Shown here one piece after another: positions 22,411-34,580 of a stretch of 36,220 nucleotides of DNA. The position numbers and the translations under genes are program-made. Each line of letters begins with the position of its first letter. The stretch's first letter is position 1. The notes under the pieces are model-generated. The model saw only the letters and a program-made list of their open reading frames with translations. It made no database searches and was not told the origin of the DNA. Where the stretch lies: contig PDHQ01000258.1 in the NCBI GenBank assembly GCA_003339415.1, positions 13,884-50,103 of the forward strand. The letters are read 5' to 3'. This stretch comes from Ophiocordyceps camponoti-saundersi (nom. inval.). Taxonomy: Eukaryota > Ascomycota > Sordariomycetes > Hypocreales > Ophiocordycipitaceae.

Positions 22411-23029
22411 TGCTTTAGCGGCGGTAGTAGATACGGCTAAAGAAAAACGAGCATATACCTTAGCTAAGGAATTATTAGGGGCTTATATAAGGTTAAAATA
22501 GTTTCTAAACCTCTTTCTTTTTCTAAGGGTATCTAAGGATTAGGATATAAAAGGTGAACGATACTAAATAAGGGTTATTACTAGGTATATAGCATAGATT
22601 AGTCTCCCTTAAAAGAGGAAGAAATTAAGTAAGTAATTAGGCCTTAACCTTATCTTTATAGCTATCTAAAAAGTCGTATATCGCAAATCGAGTTTTAGAG
22701 AGGACTTATAGTAAAAACTCTACTAAACGGAAATATAACTTTATTTTAAACCTTACGCTTTTTTATTACGAATTACTAATTTAAGTACTTCTTTTAAGGT
22801 CTTAATACGTTAATTAAATAATCCTAAACTCTATCTTTCTTATTTTTTAGGTCTTTATATAGAATACTAACTTCTTATTATTTTCCCTATAGAAAATTAC
22901 TATTTAACTTAACCCCTATAGCTAGAGACCCCCCCTTATATTAGTTAAAAACGTTAGTTACCTAAGAAGTTACGCCCCTTAGATATCTATTACGCTTACT
23001 TAAGGTATTATTCTTCCCCCGCTAAAATA
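22411..23029 (+). repeat. repeat family A, copy 1, about 619 bp with short inverted termini
   Basis: It begins tgctttagcggcggtag and ends ccgctaaaata, giving an imperfect terminal inverted repeat of about 10 bases (T-x-x-TTTAGCG). Copy 2 (33090-33715) has nearly the same length and the same termini. Internal conserved blocks are aggcttatata-like (22480), attagtctccctt (22598), ccttaaccttatctttatagctat (22643) and ctactaaacgga (22721). No reading frame is evident. It looks like a non-autonomous DNA element (MITE-like); a solo LTR is the alternative. It lies inside the large inverted repeat. Confidence 0.7.
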
Positions 23030-24214
23030 CGAAAAGATAGGCAGATTAATATACTTTATAGGATAACGGCTATATACTAGAGACGATAAACGATACCGAG
23101 TTCGAAAAGCTCTCTACGCCGCCGATAGAGTCGAATAAGGGAAAGTAGGGAAAGAAAAGGTAGAGGAGGAGGCGAAGGGCTAAAAGCGAGGGAAGATATA
23201 GGCGAAAACGATAACTAAGACGAAAGCCTAGATAAAGGCTACGGGTTAATATAAGGGTAAGGGTAAGGCGGCCTCGAAGGTAAAAGACTAATTATACTCT
23301 TAGTATAGAGATAGAGGGGGGGGCTTTATATAAGTAAAATAGCTTTTACTTATAGAAAGGGAGGGGAATCTATATAGCGTAAGTAAGGGGACGAAGGTCT
23401 TATATTCGATAAAGGCGACGGAGATAAAGTAAATAAGGCTTAAGGGAGAAGGGTCTTTTTTACTTACTTACTAGCGTTATTACGGGGTTAGATACCGGGG
23501 GTAAGGAGGGATAAGCTTATAAGATTTATACGTAAGGGGGGGAGATTAAAATAGTAAAAGTAAAGTAGTAATAGCTATCTACGTAGTTAAATAGTAGATA
23601 AGATAACGAATTAAATAAAGCTTTTTTTTTAATATATATATATAGTATAAGAGATAAGTAAAGAGAGGGTTTTTTTTTATCTATTAGTCTAACTAGCTAT
23701 CTCTATATCTCTTCCTATAACTAGATTAGAAGATAAAGTATAGAGTAATAGTTTAGATACGATATTATTATTATTATAATTTAATTTTTTCTCTTCCTTA
23801 TTAATATTCGATATATAAGCGCGAGTTACTATATATGCTTAAAACGGCTAGGTTTAGTATAAGGCTATAGCTTATAAGGAAGATAGCTAGCTATTTAGGA
23901 TACTAGACCTAACCTAAGCGCTATATAAAAACTATACTACCGCAATAACAGCTAGGTAGGAAGCTATTAGCTAATATAATATATATATATATATATATTT
24001 ATATATATTACTTAGTAAGTAGGTAATATTAAGAGAGGTGCTCTATCTTACTAATAACTTTATTATAGTAATATAATATATAGCTTTAGTAGCACTCTTA
24101 AATTAAACCGTTAGGCTATATAAATAGGCTAACTAGTTTTAAGCTATAGCTAGTCGAGGCATAGACTATAGGGTAGTTAAACTATAGGAGTAATCTAATT
24201 AGGTAGCTAATAAA
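23030..24214. other. spacer inside the large inverted repeat, no gene assigned
   Basis: Purine-rich Lys/Glu-coding-like sequence at 23100-23300, then AT-rich sequence with an (AT)n run at about 23978-23999. No recognisable product. Confidence 0.4.
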
Positions 24215-25445
24215 AAAAAGCGTCGTAATTCTAAGTTTTTATTAGTTAACGGAAGAAAGCACGTAAGTAAGTACTAAAGTCTATCTAAAGTAATAAAGCT
24301 ATAAAGAGGGTATATAGAATTAAGGGTTAAGGATAGAAATACTAAAAAAATAGTAAAGGAGGTATTTAGGGGTAAGAAAACGTGACTTTTAGATATTAGT
24401 AAAGGAATAAAGGCGGCGTAGATTAGTAATTCGAAGCGTAAACATATAAATTTAGGAGATTCGTCGCGCCGCGTAAAAAAATCCTCTCTCGTTAACTTAA
24501 CTTTATTTATCGTTATTATAAAGGCGTAGAATCTTCGTTTTTTTTCTTCGCGATTAGGATTCTTATATTCTTCTACGTACTGAGGGTTATTAAGATTTAT
24601 CGCGCCGCTTAAAAAAATCGTCCTTTCGTTAACTTTTTTCTATTTATCGTAAGAAATAGCTAGAATCTTTATTTTTTTCTAGCGCTCGCCCTTTATATAT
24701 CTTACGTTATCTTAAAAGTTATCGTTATATCTATATTATAAGATATCTTTATCGGAGACTCGTAAGGTTATCGATTTTCCCGGATCCCTATTTAGGCTAA
24801 TTAGAAAGCGTGTTTAGAACGGCAATCTTTACTATATATTATAGATAGTATCGGGGAATTCTAATAAGATACTTAAGTAATATACTACTAATATAAGTAT
24901 TTTAAGCTATAGTTTAGGGAAAAGCGATAAATAATAAAATAAAATAGGATAATAAGGAGAGGGTTATAGCTAAAAAGTTAAAGAGAGCTATAACTATTTA
25001 CCTAGCTCTTAATAACTTAGATATTACGGATTAGAAACGAATCGCTCGCCTTCTTAGGATATCTAACTAGATATAAGGGATTATAGTAGCTAGTTATAGA
25101 GACGTGGTTAATCTATACGGGGAATATAAAGATAAGAGCGTGCCCTAGCTATTCTACGAATATATTAAAATTACCGGGGCCTTTAGAGATCGATATACTA
25201 ATTATATCGTTATAAGAAATCCATGCTATAAGAGCGTATCGGAGTCTTTTAATTCCTTAGAAAGGAACGGTTTCGATATCTATTTAGAGGCTTAGAGGCA
25301 CTAAACGCGTCCTAGCAGAATATATAATAGATAGCTAAGGTTATAATAGCGCGTAGGGAGGGGTATAGAAAATAAATATTAATAAAATATAGTAATAAAG
25401 GAAGTTACTAAAGATAAAAAGTCTTAAATAGTAAAGGCATATTAT
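24215..25445 (+). pseudogene. repeat family F, copy 1, with conserved decayed coding region
   Basis: The 5' part (24290-24560) matches copies 2 and 3 in non-coding-like blocks such as ggaggtatttagg and aatcctctct. The coding part (about 24935-25300) reads K-E-R-V-I-A-K-K-L-K-R-A-I-T, then Y-L-A-L-N-N-L-D-I-T-D-stop-K-R-I-A-R-L, and stop-I-stop-G-I-I-V-A-S-Y-R-D-V-V-N. The same peptide order (N-N, D-x-K-R-x-I-A, G-I-I-V-A-x-Y) recurs in copies 2 and 3, so the frame was under protein-coding constraint before RIP. The protein family is not recognised. Confidence 0.55.
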
Positions 25446-25689
25446 AATAGCTCTTATAAGGAGACTATTACTATAATAAGGTAACGAAGAAGTAAAATAT
25501 ATATATATAAGTATAATAATAAGGAGGCTAAGCTTAGGCTATATAGCTATAGGGGAAGAAGAAGGGGCCTGCTAGCTAGGTTATATAAGTGCCTACTAAG
25601 TAGCTGCTTATATATATACTATCTATAAGTATTTATTAGGTATGCCGGATAGCGTAGATAGAAGGAATACTAAGATATAGACTTAATAA

Positions 25690-26360
25690 ATAAATAGAAC
25701 TATATTCTATTTACCTACCTAAGTCGGGCTAATCCCTAGTATATATACCTTCTAGGTATAGGTATCTTAGTATAAGGCCGGCGTACCTAAAATAAAAGGG
25801 GAAATATAAAAATAGAGGTACTAGGAATAGGGGTTAATATATAAAGGAGAATTATCTAACCCTCCGGAGGTATATAGTCTAACCCTTATAGTAAACTATG
25901 CTTCTATATATCGTATATACGCCCTTAGTACCCTCTCTACTACCCCTAATATATACCCTCCGGGGATAGGGAAAACTAAACTTAGAAAAGGAGAAACTAT
26001 TAGTGCTAAAAAAGAGGCAGAAAGCTAAGGAAAAAACACTAAAGCTATAAGAGAGAGGGAAGAAAAAAATAATATAATACTAAAAAAAAAACTCGAAAAA
26101 TCGAATAGCAGGTACGTACCGGCAGTATATACTGCCGGTGCAGTAATCTAGTAAGCTTATTAGTTAAACTATCGGTAATAAGTCCGCTAGTCTCGAAAGC
26201 TAATTAGTTAGTCTAGGTTAAATATAAGAAGGTACCGAAATATATTCTAAGTAAGTAGTTTAGAGAGTTATTATATAGATTCTTTTAGTATAGATAGAGA
26301 ACGGTAGAAAAATATAAGAAAAGCGTCTAAAAGGAAAAAATCGTAACTTTAAAAGTTAAA
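25690..26360. repeat. large inverted repeat, right arm
   Basis: Mirror of 21640-22290 (see left arm). On + it carries a decayed frame reading S-A-K-K-E-A-E-S-stop-G-K-N-T-K-A and E-R-E-E-N-N-I-I-L-K-K-K-L-E-K, a basic coiled-coil-like segment also found on the minus strand of the left arm. It joins directly to family F copy 2. Confidence 0.8.
26118..26139. repeat. perfect 22-bp palindrome
   Basis: The sequence from 26118 to 26139 equals its own reverse complement and is centred on TATA. It sits next to a second palindrome, ggtacgtacc (26111-26120). The mirrored site in the left arm (about 21855-21880) keeps ggtacgtacc, but the 22-bp palindrome is degraded there. Possible protein-binding site or hairpin of the ancestral element. 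Confidence 0.75.
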
Positions 26361-27420
26361 GAAGGAATAAAAGCGTAAGAAATTAGTAATTTAAGGTATA
26401 AACGTATAAAAATTAGGATATTCGTTATACCGCGTAGGGAATCCTCTCTTATTAAGTTTACTTTATTTACTATTATAGAGATATTAAAATCTTTATTTCC
26501 TTTCTTACGGTAGTAATTCACGTTTTCTTCTAAATCCCGCGAGGTATCGAGATTTATCGTATAGCCCGAAAAATACTCCCGTTATTAACTTTACTTTATT
26601 TATCGTAAGGAGAGGGTAAAATCTTCGGTTTTCCGTTCTCGCGGCCGCCTTTTAAGTATTTTTCTATATCCTAAGGGTTATCTTTTCCTTAAGATTATAA
26701 GATATCCGCGTAGCAGACTCCCGCAAACGTAGATTTCCTAGAATCGCTATTTAAGAGGATTAAGAAGACTATTAGGGAGGAGGAGATCTTCTATAGCTTA
26801 GAAACGATATTAGCAGACTCTACTATAAGGCTTAAGTATCGTGCGACGAATATAAGTTTATTAAATAGTCGTTCGGGGAAAGTAAGAGATACTAAGAAAA
26901 AATAGGATAGTAAGGAGAGGGTAATAGCCTTACTTACGAAGAGGAACTTAAGTATTACTATACCTCTTAATAACCGGAATAATACGGATAAGAGATATAT
27001 CGCTAGTATTTTTAGAATACCTAACTAAATATAAGGGATTATAGTAGCTAATTATAAAAAGGTAGTTAGACGATGCCGCGGATATAGTAATAAAAGCGTA
27101 TACTAAGCGTTTATAAACTATATTAAGGTTATAAGGGAGTTTAAGAATTAATATACTAATTATATTATTATAGGAACTCTATATATTAGGAACGAGGGTA
27201 AATTGCTAGATTACCTAGAAAGAACTGTTTAAATATTAAATAGGGGCTTAAAGTAGCTAGCTACGTCTTAGCGGGATATATTATAAGTACCTAAGGTTAT
27301 AAGGTAACGAAAGGGGGAGTATGCTAAAAGAATATAAATAGTAAGTTATAATAAGAAAAATACTTAAAGGGGAATCTTCTAAGAATCTTAAAAGTATACT
27401 ATTTATAGGTATTAAATAAG
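26310..27420 (+). pseudogene. repeat family F, copy 2
   Basis: Aligns with copies 1 and 3 throughout. The coding-like part (about 26895-27230) reads K-E-R-V-I-A-L-L-T-K-R-N-L, then P-L-N-N-R-N-N-T-D-K-R-Y-I-A, and G-I-I-V-A-N-Y-K-K-V-V. It is fused at its 5' end to the right arm of the large inverted repeat, unlike copies 1 and 3. A 64-codon minus-strand open stretch at 26327-26521 is not conserved in copy 1 and is not a gene. Confidence 0.55.
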
Positions 27421-28344
27421 CTAGGTAAGAACGCGTTTTATTACTAAATTACCGCATATAATACTCTTAGATCGCGTCGTAAGGTACGTGCTAAAAATCT
27501 CTCTAAGAGTTTAGCTTTTTATACGCTAAGTCTCTAGGTAAGTAGAGAAGATAGTTAGGGTATTAAGATAATATTTCGAGTATCGTTATTTAGCGTTTTA
27601 ATCGGTATATAAAAGCTATATATTTAACTAGCGAGGAGGCTTATTATATAGTTAGCAGGACTTAGTTATATTTATTAGCCTGTCCGACTATTTAGTAAAG
27701 CGCGTTTCCTTTCGACTACGGGCGCGCTATATCTCTGCTTTTATAAGGAGTTATATTCGGTATTAGAAAATAAGGCGTTATAAACCTATCTATCGATAGC
27801 GATTATTATAAGTCCTTTATCGCTTATTATATAGCGGTCTAGAGGGGAATCTATTATATAACCTACCTTATAAGTATCCCTCTTACTTAGTTAGCGCTGC
27901 CGGCCCTTTTTAAAGGCCTAGTCTAGTAACATAAACCTAATAGAGTTATTATCCTAGTTATAATATTAGGAATATTAATACCTTTATTAGTGCTGCCGTT
28001 ACTTTATAATAAAATTATAGCGATAGTATATACCTTAATCGTTATTATCGTATAAGTATAACGTACCTAGAAAGTGTTACGTATATATAAATTAGAAGGT
28101 ACTTCCTTTATAGCTTAAAAGTAAGTATTAGTTTTATAAGTAATAACTAAAAATCCTAAAAAGGAAACGATCGCTATAAAGTAGTTTAGGGTATATAGCT
28201 AAGCGGTAAGATTATAATATTATTATTTATACTCGCTACTTATAAAGACTATACTATTCTTTACTACGTTTTTAGATAAGACTTAAGATACTATATTATT
28301 TCTATATACTTCTACTTATAGTATTCTTATAACGCGCGGGTATT
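27421..28344. other. spacer between F copies 2 and 3
   Basis: GC is slightly raised around 27620-27960, where a + register from 27633 is moderately open (about nine stops in 104 codons). No motif is recognised, and the rest is AT-rich. Confidence 0.35.
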
Positions 28345-29430
28345 ATAATCCTAAGTTTTAATTAGTTAGTAGAGAAAAGTATATAGGTAAGTAGCAAAGT
28401 TTATCTAAAGTAATATAGCTATAAAAACGGTATATAGAATTAGGCGTAAAAGATAAGAATACTTATAAAATAATAAAGGAGGTATCTAAAAGGAAGAGAT
28501 CGTAACTTATAGATATAGTAGGGGAATAAATATATAATAACTTAGTAATTAAAGCCGTATATATATAAAATATAGAAATTAGTCGTGCGGCGTGGAAAAA
28601 AATCCTCTCTTTATTAAGTTTACTCTATTTATTATTAGAAACGGGTAGTATTTAGTATTTTTTCCCTCGCGCACGCTTTTTAAGTATTTTATAATTTTTC
28701 GAGGGTTATTATTATATCGAGATCGCGAAATATCGTCGTCTAAGACTTATATAGCGGTAAACTTCCTAAGATCCCTATTTAGGTAAATTACGAAGAGCGT
28801 ATATAATAGGAAGCTTTACTATATACTAGGAACGATATTAGCAGATTCCGCCGAGAAACTTAAGTACTATACGATAAACGTAAGTTTAGGAGAAATTCGT
28901 TTTAGAAAAGCGGGAAATAATAAGGTAAAATAGGACTAGGAGAGCTAGGTAATAGCTATACCGCCGAAAAGAAATATAACTCTTACGGTAATTATTAATA
29001 ACCCGAATAATATAGATTAGATATATATTACTCGCCTCTTTAAGTAGTGCGACTAGATATAAGGTATTATAGTAGCTAGTTATAGGGAGGTAGTTAATCG
29101 ATGCTACTATTATCGTAATAATAAGGTGCCCTAGGCGTTCTGCGACTATATTATTATATACGGAGTATTTAGGAACTAATACGCTAATTATATCGTTATA
29201 GGGAATTCCTATAATAGGAGCGGGTTTTCCGAATTATTAAATAGAACCGTAGCGAACTCTATTAAGATAGCTAGAGCTAATAAGTATATCCCGGAACGGA
29301 GTATAATATATCGCTAAGGTTATAAGGTAACGTAAGCGAGAATATAGAAAGGAAATATAAATAGCGAACGGTAATATAGAAAATCGCTAAAGGGGAATTA
29401 TTTAAGAGTCGTAGGGGCGTATTATTTAAG
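28345..29430 (+). pseudogene. repeat family F, copy 3
   Basis: Its upstream block, agtaatatagctataaaaacggtatatagaat (28410), matches copy 1 (24288). The coding-like part (about 28985-29270) reads N-N-P-N-N-I-D-stop-I-Y-I-T-R-L, then stop-G-I-I-V-A-S-Y-R-E-V-V-N-R-C and Y-A-N-Y-I-V-I-G-N-S, parallel to copies 1 and 2. The spacing of equivalent points (25103, 27060, 29090) is about 1.96 and 2.03 kb. Confidence 0.55.
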
Positions 29431-30074
29431 CGTCTTAAGATAAAGATACTTTTATATATTAAGCGCTTAGAGTACCCTGCTTATTAATCGCGCCCGCCTC
29501 CGGAAATATAACTACGAGGTTAAGATAAGTAACTTAGATATTTAGCTTCTCGCTCTCTTCCCGCACGCTAATAGTTTTAATTATACGCCCCGCTACCTTA
29601 CGCGCTTTAGGCAGCTCGCTTATATATATCCGGAAAAATATATACGCGATAGATAGCGCCGATAACTAAGCCTAGCCGAGGAGTAGCCGCTTATAGTCGC
29701 TCGCTATTTACGGGGCGTGCGCGTTAAGCGTAATTATCTTATAAACCTTAACTAAAGCCTTCTTCTTCTTTTTCGTTACGCTAGCCGTTTACCGCTAGAG
29801 CCGGGCTCCTCGTTAGAGCTAAGTTTAGAGTAAGATAAGTAAAGCGAGTAAGTAGCTTATAAGATTTTCTTAGGCGCCCTAAGACCGCCGCCGCTAATTT
29901 AAAGTTTAGCGTTATTTTACTTTTCTTTTATATTACTTATATTCTCCGTCGCTTAGTCGTCGCTTTTTTATAACTTTAAGATAACGTTATTTATATCCGT
30001 ATCGCTATTAATAAGAGCAGCACCTTTATTATCCTTATCCGAGTATAGATAAGCTATATCGCTATCTTTATCTT
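29431..30074. other. moderately GC-rich decayed sequence, no gene assigned
   Basis: Less AT-rich than its surroundings, with some stop-poor runs on + around 29560-29900 in more than one register. No motif is recognised. Confidence 0.35.
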
Positions 30075-30374
30075 AAAAAGCGACTAATTAAGGCTAAGGC
30101 TAAACTTCCGCTTTTACGCGTTAACGTTAAGTACTTTATATTTAACGATATCCCGCGTTTTATATAATTTAGTTACGTCCTTAACTAGATTATTAGCTAT
30201 CTAACTATTACGATATAGGCTACTAACGTTAGCTAAGTTATTAATAACGATAAATACGCTATACTTTTTAACCTTACGGACGTTACCGGCCACGAGGTAA
30301 CTATTACTAAACTTAATAGTTACGCGCTATAAGTATCCGCTACTATTACTTATAAGATATATATTAGCGTATAA
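30075..30374 (+). pseudogene. short RIP-decayed reading frame, unrecognised
   Basis: A register of 100 codons from AAA at 30075 to TAA at 30372-30374. It has about six internal TAG/TAA and reads L-P-L-L-R-V-N-V-K-Y-F-I-F-N-D-I-P, then Y-A-I-L-F-N-L-T-D-V-T-G-H-E-V-T. It is moderately convincing as old coding sequence, but the family is unknown. Confidence 0.3.
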
Positions 30375-33089
30375 TTATAGAATATAATATAATAGAGGGA
30401 AGGCTAGCTTTAAAGTTTTATAATAGTAATACTTAGACTATTTTTTTAAGTAAACTATTTCGCTTAGCTTTTTTAGACGCTAGCTTTTTATTAGAAGAAA
30501 GAGATAATTTATTTTTTAACGATTTTTTAATACGGATAGTTAGAATATCTTTAACCTTAATACTTAGGAGCGTAACGTTACGGAGGCGACCTAACTAGTT
30601 ATTAGTTATTTTAAAAAGCGGAAGGGGCTAATTTTTAAATAAAGCTTATAGTTAGTAAGTATATAATATAAAAAGGAAGGGAGATAAGGAGAATAAGAAA
30701 TATAGCTTATAGATATAAGTTTAGATTATTTTTTAACCTTAGTATTTATTATCTTTATATTAGGTTTAGTATTATTCTCTTTAAGCTTAATATCGGTTTT
30801 AGAGTTTCTTTTATAATATTTAGCTTTTATTTTAATATTCAGATATATAAAATAGAAAGGTTAATAAAGTAATAACTTATTAGATATAGTTAGGTTTTAT
30901 AAGACCGTGCTGTTATCGCGGTTATATATTTTTAGAGAATAGCGATAAGGATAAGAAGGCGCTATAAGGAGAAAATCGGAAAATTTAATAAAGAATTTTT
31001 TAAGGGGTATAGGAATACTTAGTTAGTTAATATAATATAAATATTATAATAGCTATATTTACTAAATATTATTATAGAAGGGAGACGTTAAGTAAATAAT
31101 AATATTAGTATTATAAATAAAAATTCTAAGCTACGGAGAAGGAGGGAAAAGAGAAAAACTATAATAGGCGAAATCTTAGTAAAATAGTTAAGAGCACGTG
31201 CTAGTAAAGGCTAGGGGGTAGGTAAAAATCCTAGTAAAGATAAGATAGTAATTCTTAGTTTCTATTAGTATTATTCTAAGTAATTTTACGATAAGGTAAA
31301 TAACTAATATAATATTTAAATATTTGCGTACTAAACCCGCCTTACGGACTTAGATATTAATAAGAGGGATAGGGGAAATAGGAATAGGTATAGGAGCGAG
31401 GCGCTTCGCTATATATTCTAGCGAAATAAAGACTATAAGGGAAACGGGTATCTGCTCCCGTATTATAATAAGTATAAGTACGGGGAGTAGTATAATTAAC
31501 TTAAACCTAACTACTAATAGTAAAAGATACTCCTACGTTCCGTCCTACTCGTAAAGCTTTCGGGACTATTAAGGGAAATTATAATAGTCCTAGGCTTTTC
31601 CCGAAACCGAGTAATATAATTAGGAGGGAGTATATATCTAAAGTTATTAAACGCCCCTAAGTTTCGGTATTCGGCTATCTTACCGGGGTAAGTAGCTAGA
31701 AAGGTTCGTAAGAGGCCTTGCCGCTAGGTTAAAAAGTTTAAGCGGTATTCCGTAAGGCAGTTAATCCTTTATAATAAGTCCTATTAGCCTTTAGGTAAGG
31801 GGAAAGGTTTAACTAGTCTTAGAGATAAAGGATCTACGAATATAGTTAGATTATTATAATATATAATTCTTATAATATATTTATAGTAGTCGAAGTTATT
31901 AAAAAAGAGGCTATAGTTATAGTTTAGTCTATACCGGGATCCGGGTCTAATTAGTAGTAATATATCTCTAGTATAGGTCTTATTAATCGCTAAAGAGTCT
32001 AGCTATAAGCTTTAAATATATATAGTAGGGGAGGATCGTATTATAGAATAAAGTCTTTTACGTTATATACGGGCACGTAAGAGTATATATATATATAAGG
32101 AGAAAAGATAAAGAAAAAGAAAAACTTATAGGTAAAATCGTAATAAAATATATATATAAGGGGATATGCTAGTAAAGATATAAGGGGATTATAAGATCGT
32201 AGTAAGGACGAATCGTAATTCCTAGTTATTTCGCTAAGTATTATTTATATTTAATTTTACTTTATAAGAAAGTATATTAAGTTTTACGGGAAGTAACTAT
32301 ATATAGCTAAGTAAGCGGCTTATACTAGATATTATAAGGAGTATAGGCCCGATAATAGCAGATAGCTAACGTTAGTAAAGTATATAAGACCGCGAGTAAG
32401 AAGGTTCGAGGGGTTTATTTTTAAAAATATTTATTAAAAAATGCGATTATATACCTAAGCGGGAGTATAACTAAAGTCTATATAGGAAAGAATAATAAAT
32501 TAAAAGTATATTTAAATATATATATTAAAGAAAAGAAAGTAAGGATATATTACACGTTTAGTAAGTATAGGGTAGGAGAAGTAAGTAGAGATAAGTATTA
32601 TTTATTTATAGTAGCTTATAAAAGCGAGCGCCGGTAAGCTTAGTTAGAGTTTAATTTAGCACGCACGGGGCAGGTTAGACCTATCGTTAACGTTATCCTT
32701 ATATACTCTTATTTCCTAAAAGCTATAATTTAATTCTTCTACTAAATTATCTAACTTTTCTTTTTTTTATTATATATATATATAGGGAAAAAAAATATAA
32801 AAGGCTATAAAAAGATAACTTTAGTATAGTAAGGGAACTAATAGATTAAGAAAGAAATAATAACTACGTTAAAAGAGGAGGGCGGTTATACTTATTTTAA
32901 CCTAAAATAATAATCTATATAGAATAAGGGGGGGGTAGTGCTAAATAGTGCTAGTAGCTATACTAGTTATATTTTTAATAGCAGGGCGTTAAGAATACCG
33001 AAATATACGTTATAAAACCTTATATAATTTCTTTAATACTTTTTTTTATAAGTATAAATACGGAAATATATATATATATTATAGATAGA
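30375..33089. other. AT-rich RIP sequence, no gene assigned
   Basis: It includes a less AT-rich stretch at about 31320-31800 without a convincing frame. Short direct similarities exist between 31140-31290 and 32100-32240 (shared ctagtaaag and gtaattc..tagtt blocks) and between 32270 and 35320 (ttataagaaagtatatta), suggesting another diverged repeat family that I cannot delimit. Confidence 0.4.
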
Positions 33090-33715
33090 TACTTTAGCGG
33101 CGGTAGCAAAGATAATAAAGAAAGATATACGTTAGCTTTACCTAAGGTAGAACGAAGGGCATAGAAACGGTTAAATTAAATAGTTCTAGAACCCTTTTTT
33201 CCTCTTTAGAGTTTATAACGATAGGAATAAGAAAGGCAGTTAAGATAGGATAGGAATTATCACAATACTAGATATATAGTATAAATTAGTTTCCGTCGAA
33301 GGAGGAAGGAATTAACTAATAATTAGTCCTTAACCTTATCTTTATAGCTATCCTAAAAGTTATAAATTATAAGTTAAGTCTTAAAGAGAACTTATAGCAA
33401 AACTTTACTAAACGGAATTATAACCTTATTTTAAATACTAGAATTTAATACTATAAATTACTAATTTATACACTTCTTTTATAATTTTCTATTTTCGGTA
33501 AAATAGTTCCCTCCTTCTTTTCCCTTATTCCTCTTATCTTTATATAGAAATCCGACTTCTTATCGCTTTCTTTATAGAGAATTATTATCTAACTTATCCC
33601 TAAAAAGCTAGAGATTACCCCTTATATTATCTAAAAGCTATAATTAAATAAGAAATTACGCCCTTAAGGTATCTACTATACTTACTAAGGGTATCCTTCT
33701 TCCTGCGCTAAACTA
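33090..33715 (+). repeat. repeat family A, copy 2, about 626 bp
   Basis: Starts tactttagcggcggtag and ends cgctaaacta, matching copy 1 at both ends and in length. The internal block ccttaaccttatctttatagctat occurs at 33331. Compared with copy 1, the terminal TG reads TA, as RIP predicts. Same orientation as copies 1, 3 and 4. Confidence 0.7.
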
Positions 33716-33770
33716 TAATATCGGATTCCGGGATTACTATAATATTATCTTAGGTTAGTTATTATAAGTC

Positions 33771-33798
33771 GATATATATATATATATATATATATATA
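33771..33798. repeat. (AT)n dinucleotide repeat
   Basis: A perfect alternating AT run of about 28 bases, 55 bases beyond the right end of family A copy 2. Confidence 0.9.
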
Positions 33799-34049
33799 CT
33801 AGAGTTTAGTTTATTATAAAGGAGAAAAGGAGCAAGCGCGTTAGTAAAGGAAGAATATATAGGGAGTAAGCGTAAAGTTATATAAGGGGGGGGAGTTCTT
33901 AGATAACGGTAGTTTTTAGAGATAAGAGTAAGGCTCTAGCTATAGTCGATTTTGCGAGGCAGAAGTTATCTAGTAGAGGGTAGTTCGATAGCGGTAATAG
34001 TAATACCTAAGGAAGGCAGGCGCTATACGAATATAAAATACTAATAGAG

Positions 34050-34580
34050 GCTTACGCTAAGATAGATTAAATAGTTATTAGTACTTTTTTATCTCCTAAT
34101 ACCTTATATAGATAAGGGTAATAAAAGGCGCCTAAGATAAGATAGCGGTTATTATTAAGTATATAATACTATTTAGTTTCCCTCGAGAAAGGAAGAATTA
34201 AGCTAGTTATTAGCCTTAAAGCTTATCTTTATAGTATTCCTAAAAGTTATATATTATAAGTCGAGTATTAGAAAGGGCTTATAGGTAAAACTCTACTAAA
34301 CGGAATTAGAGATTTACTTCAAACCTTAGACTTTTATATAGCGAGTAAGTAAGTTAACCGTTATTATAAAGTTTTAAAAGTTCGGTTAGATAGTTCCTAT
34401 ACTTTTATCTCTCCCTTTCCTATCTTTATATAGAAAATAAATATATTATCGCTTTTATAATAGAGGATGCCGATAAAGCTTATTACTATATACGATATAG
34501 CTATATATCCTAATATATATAAGTTAAAGATAATAATTATATAAAGGAGTATATAGATATCGTAAGTATTTACTATAAAG
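34050..34580 (+). repeat. repeat family A, copy 3, 5'-truncated
   Basis: Matches the family from the ttaaatagtt block onward. It includes ccctcgagaaaggaagaattaa (34181), taagtcgagtattagaaagggcttatagg (34256) and actctactaaacggaatta (34290). The first part of the element, including the tttagcgg terminus, is missing. Confidence 0.65.

Noticed and set aside
26327..26521. A 64-codon open stretch on the minus strand
   Set aside because: It lies antisense inside repeat F copy 2, and the equivalent frame in copy 1 is broken by several stops. It is open by chance.
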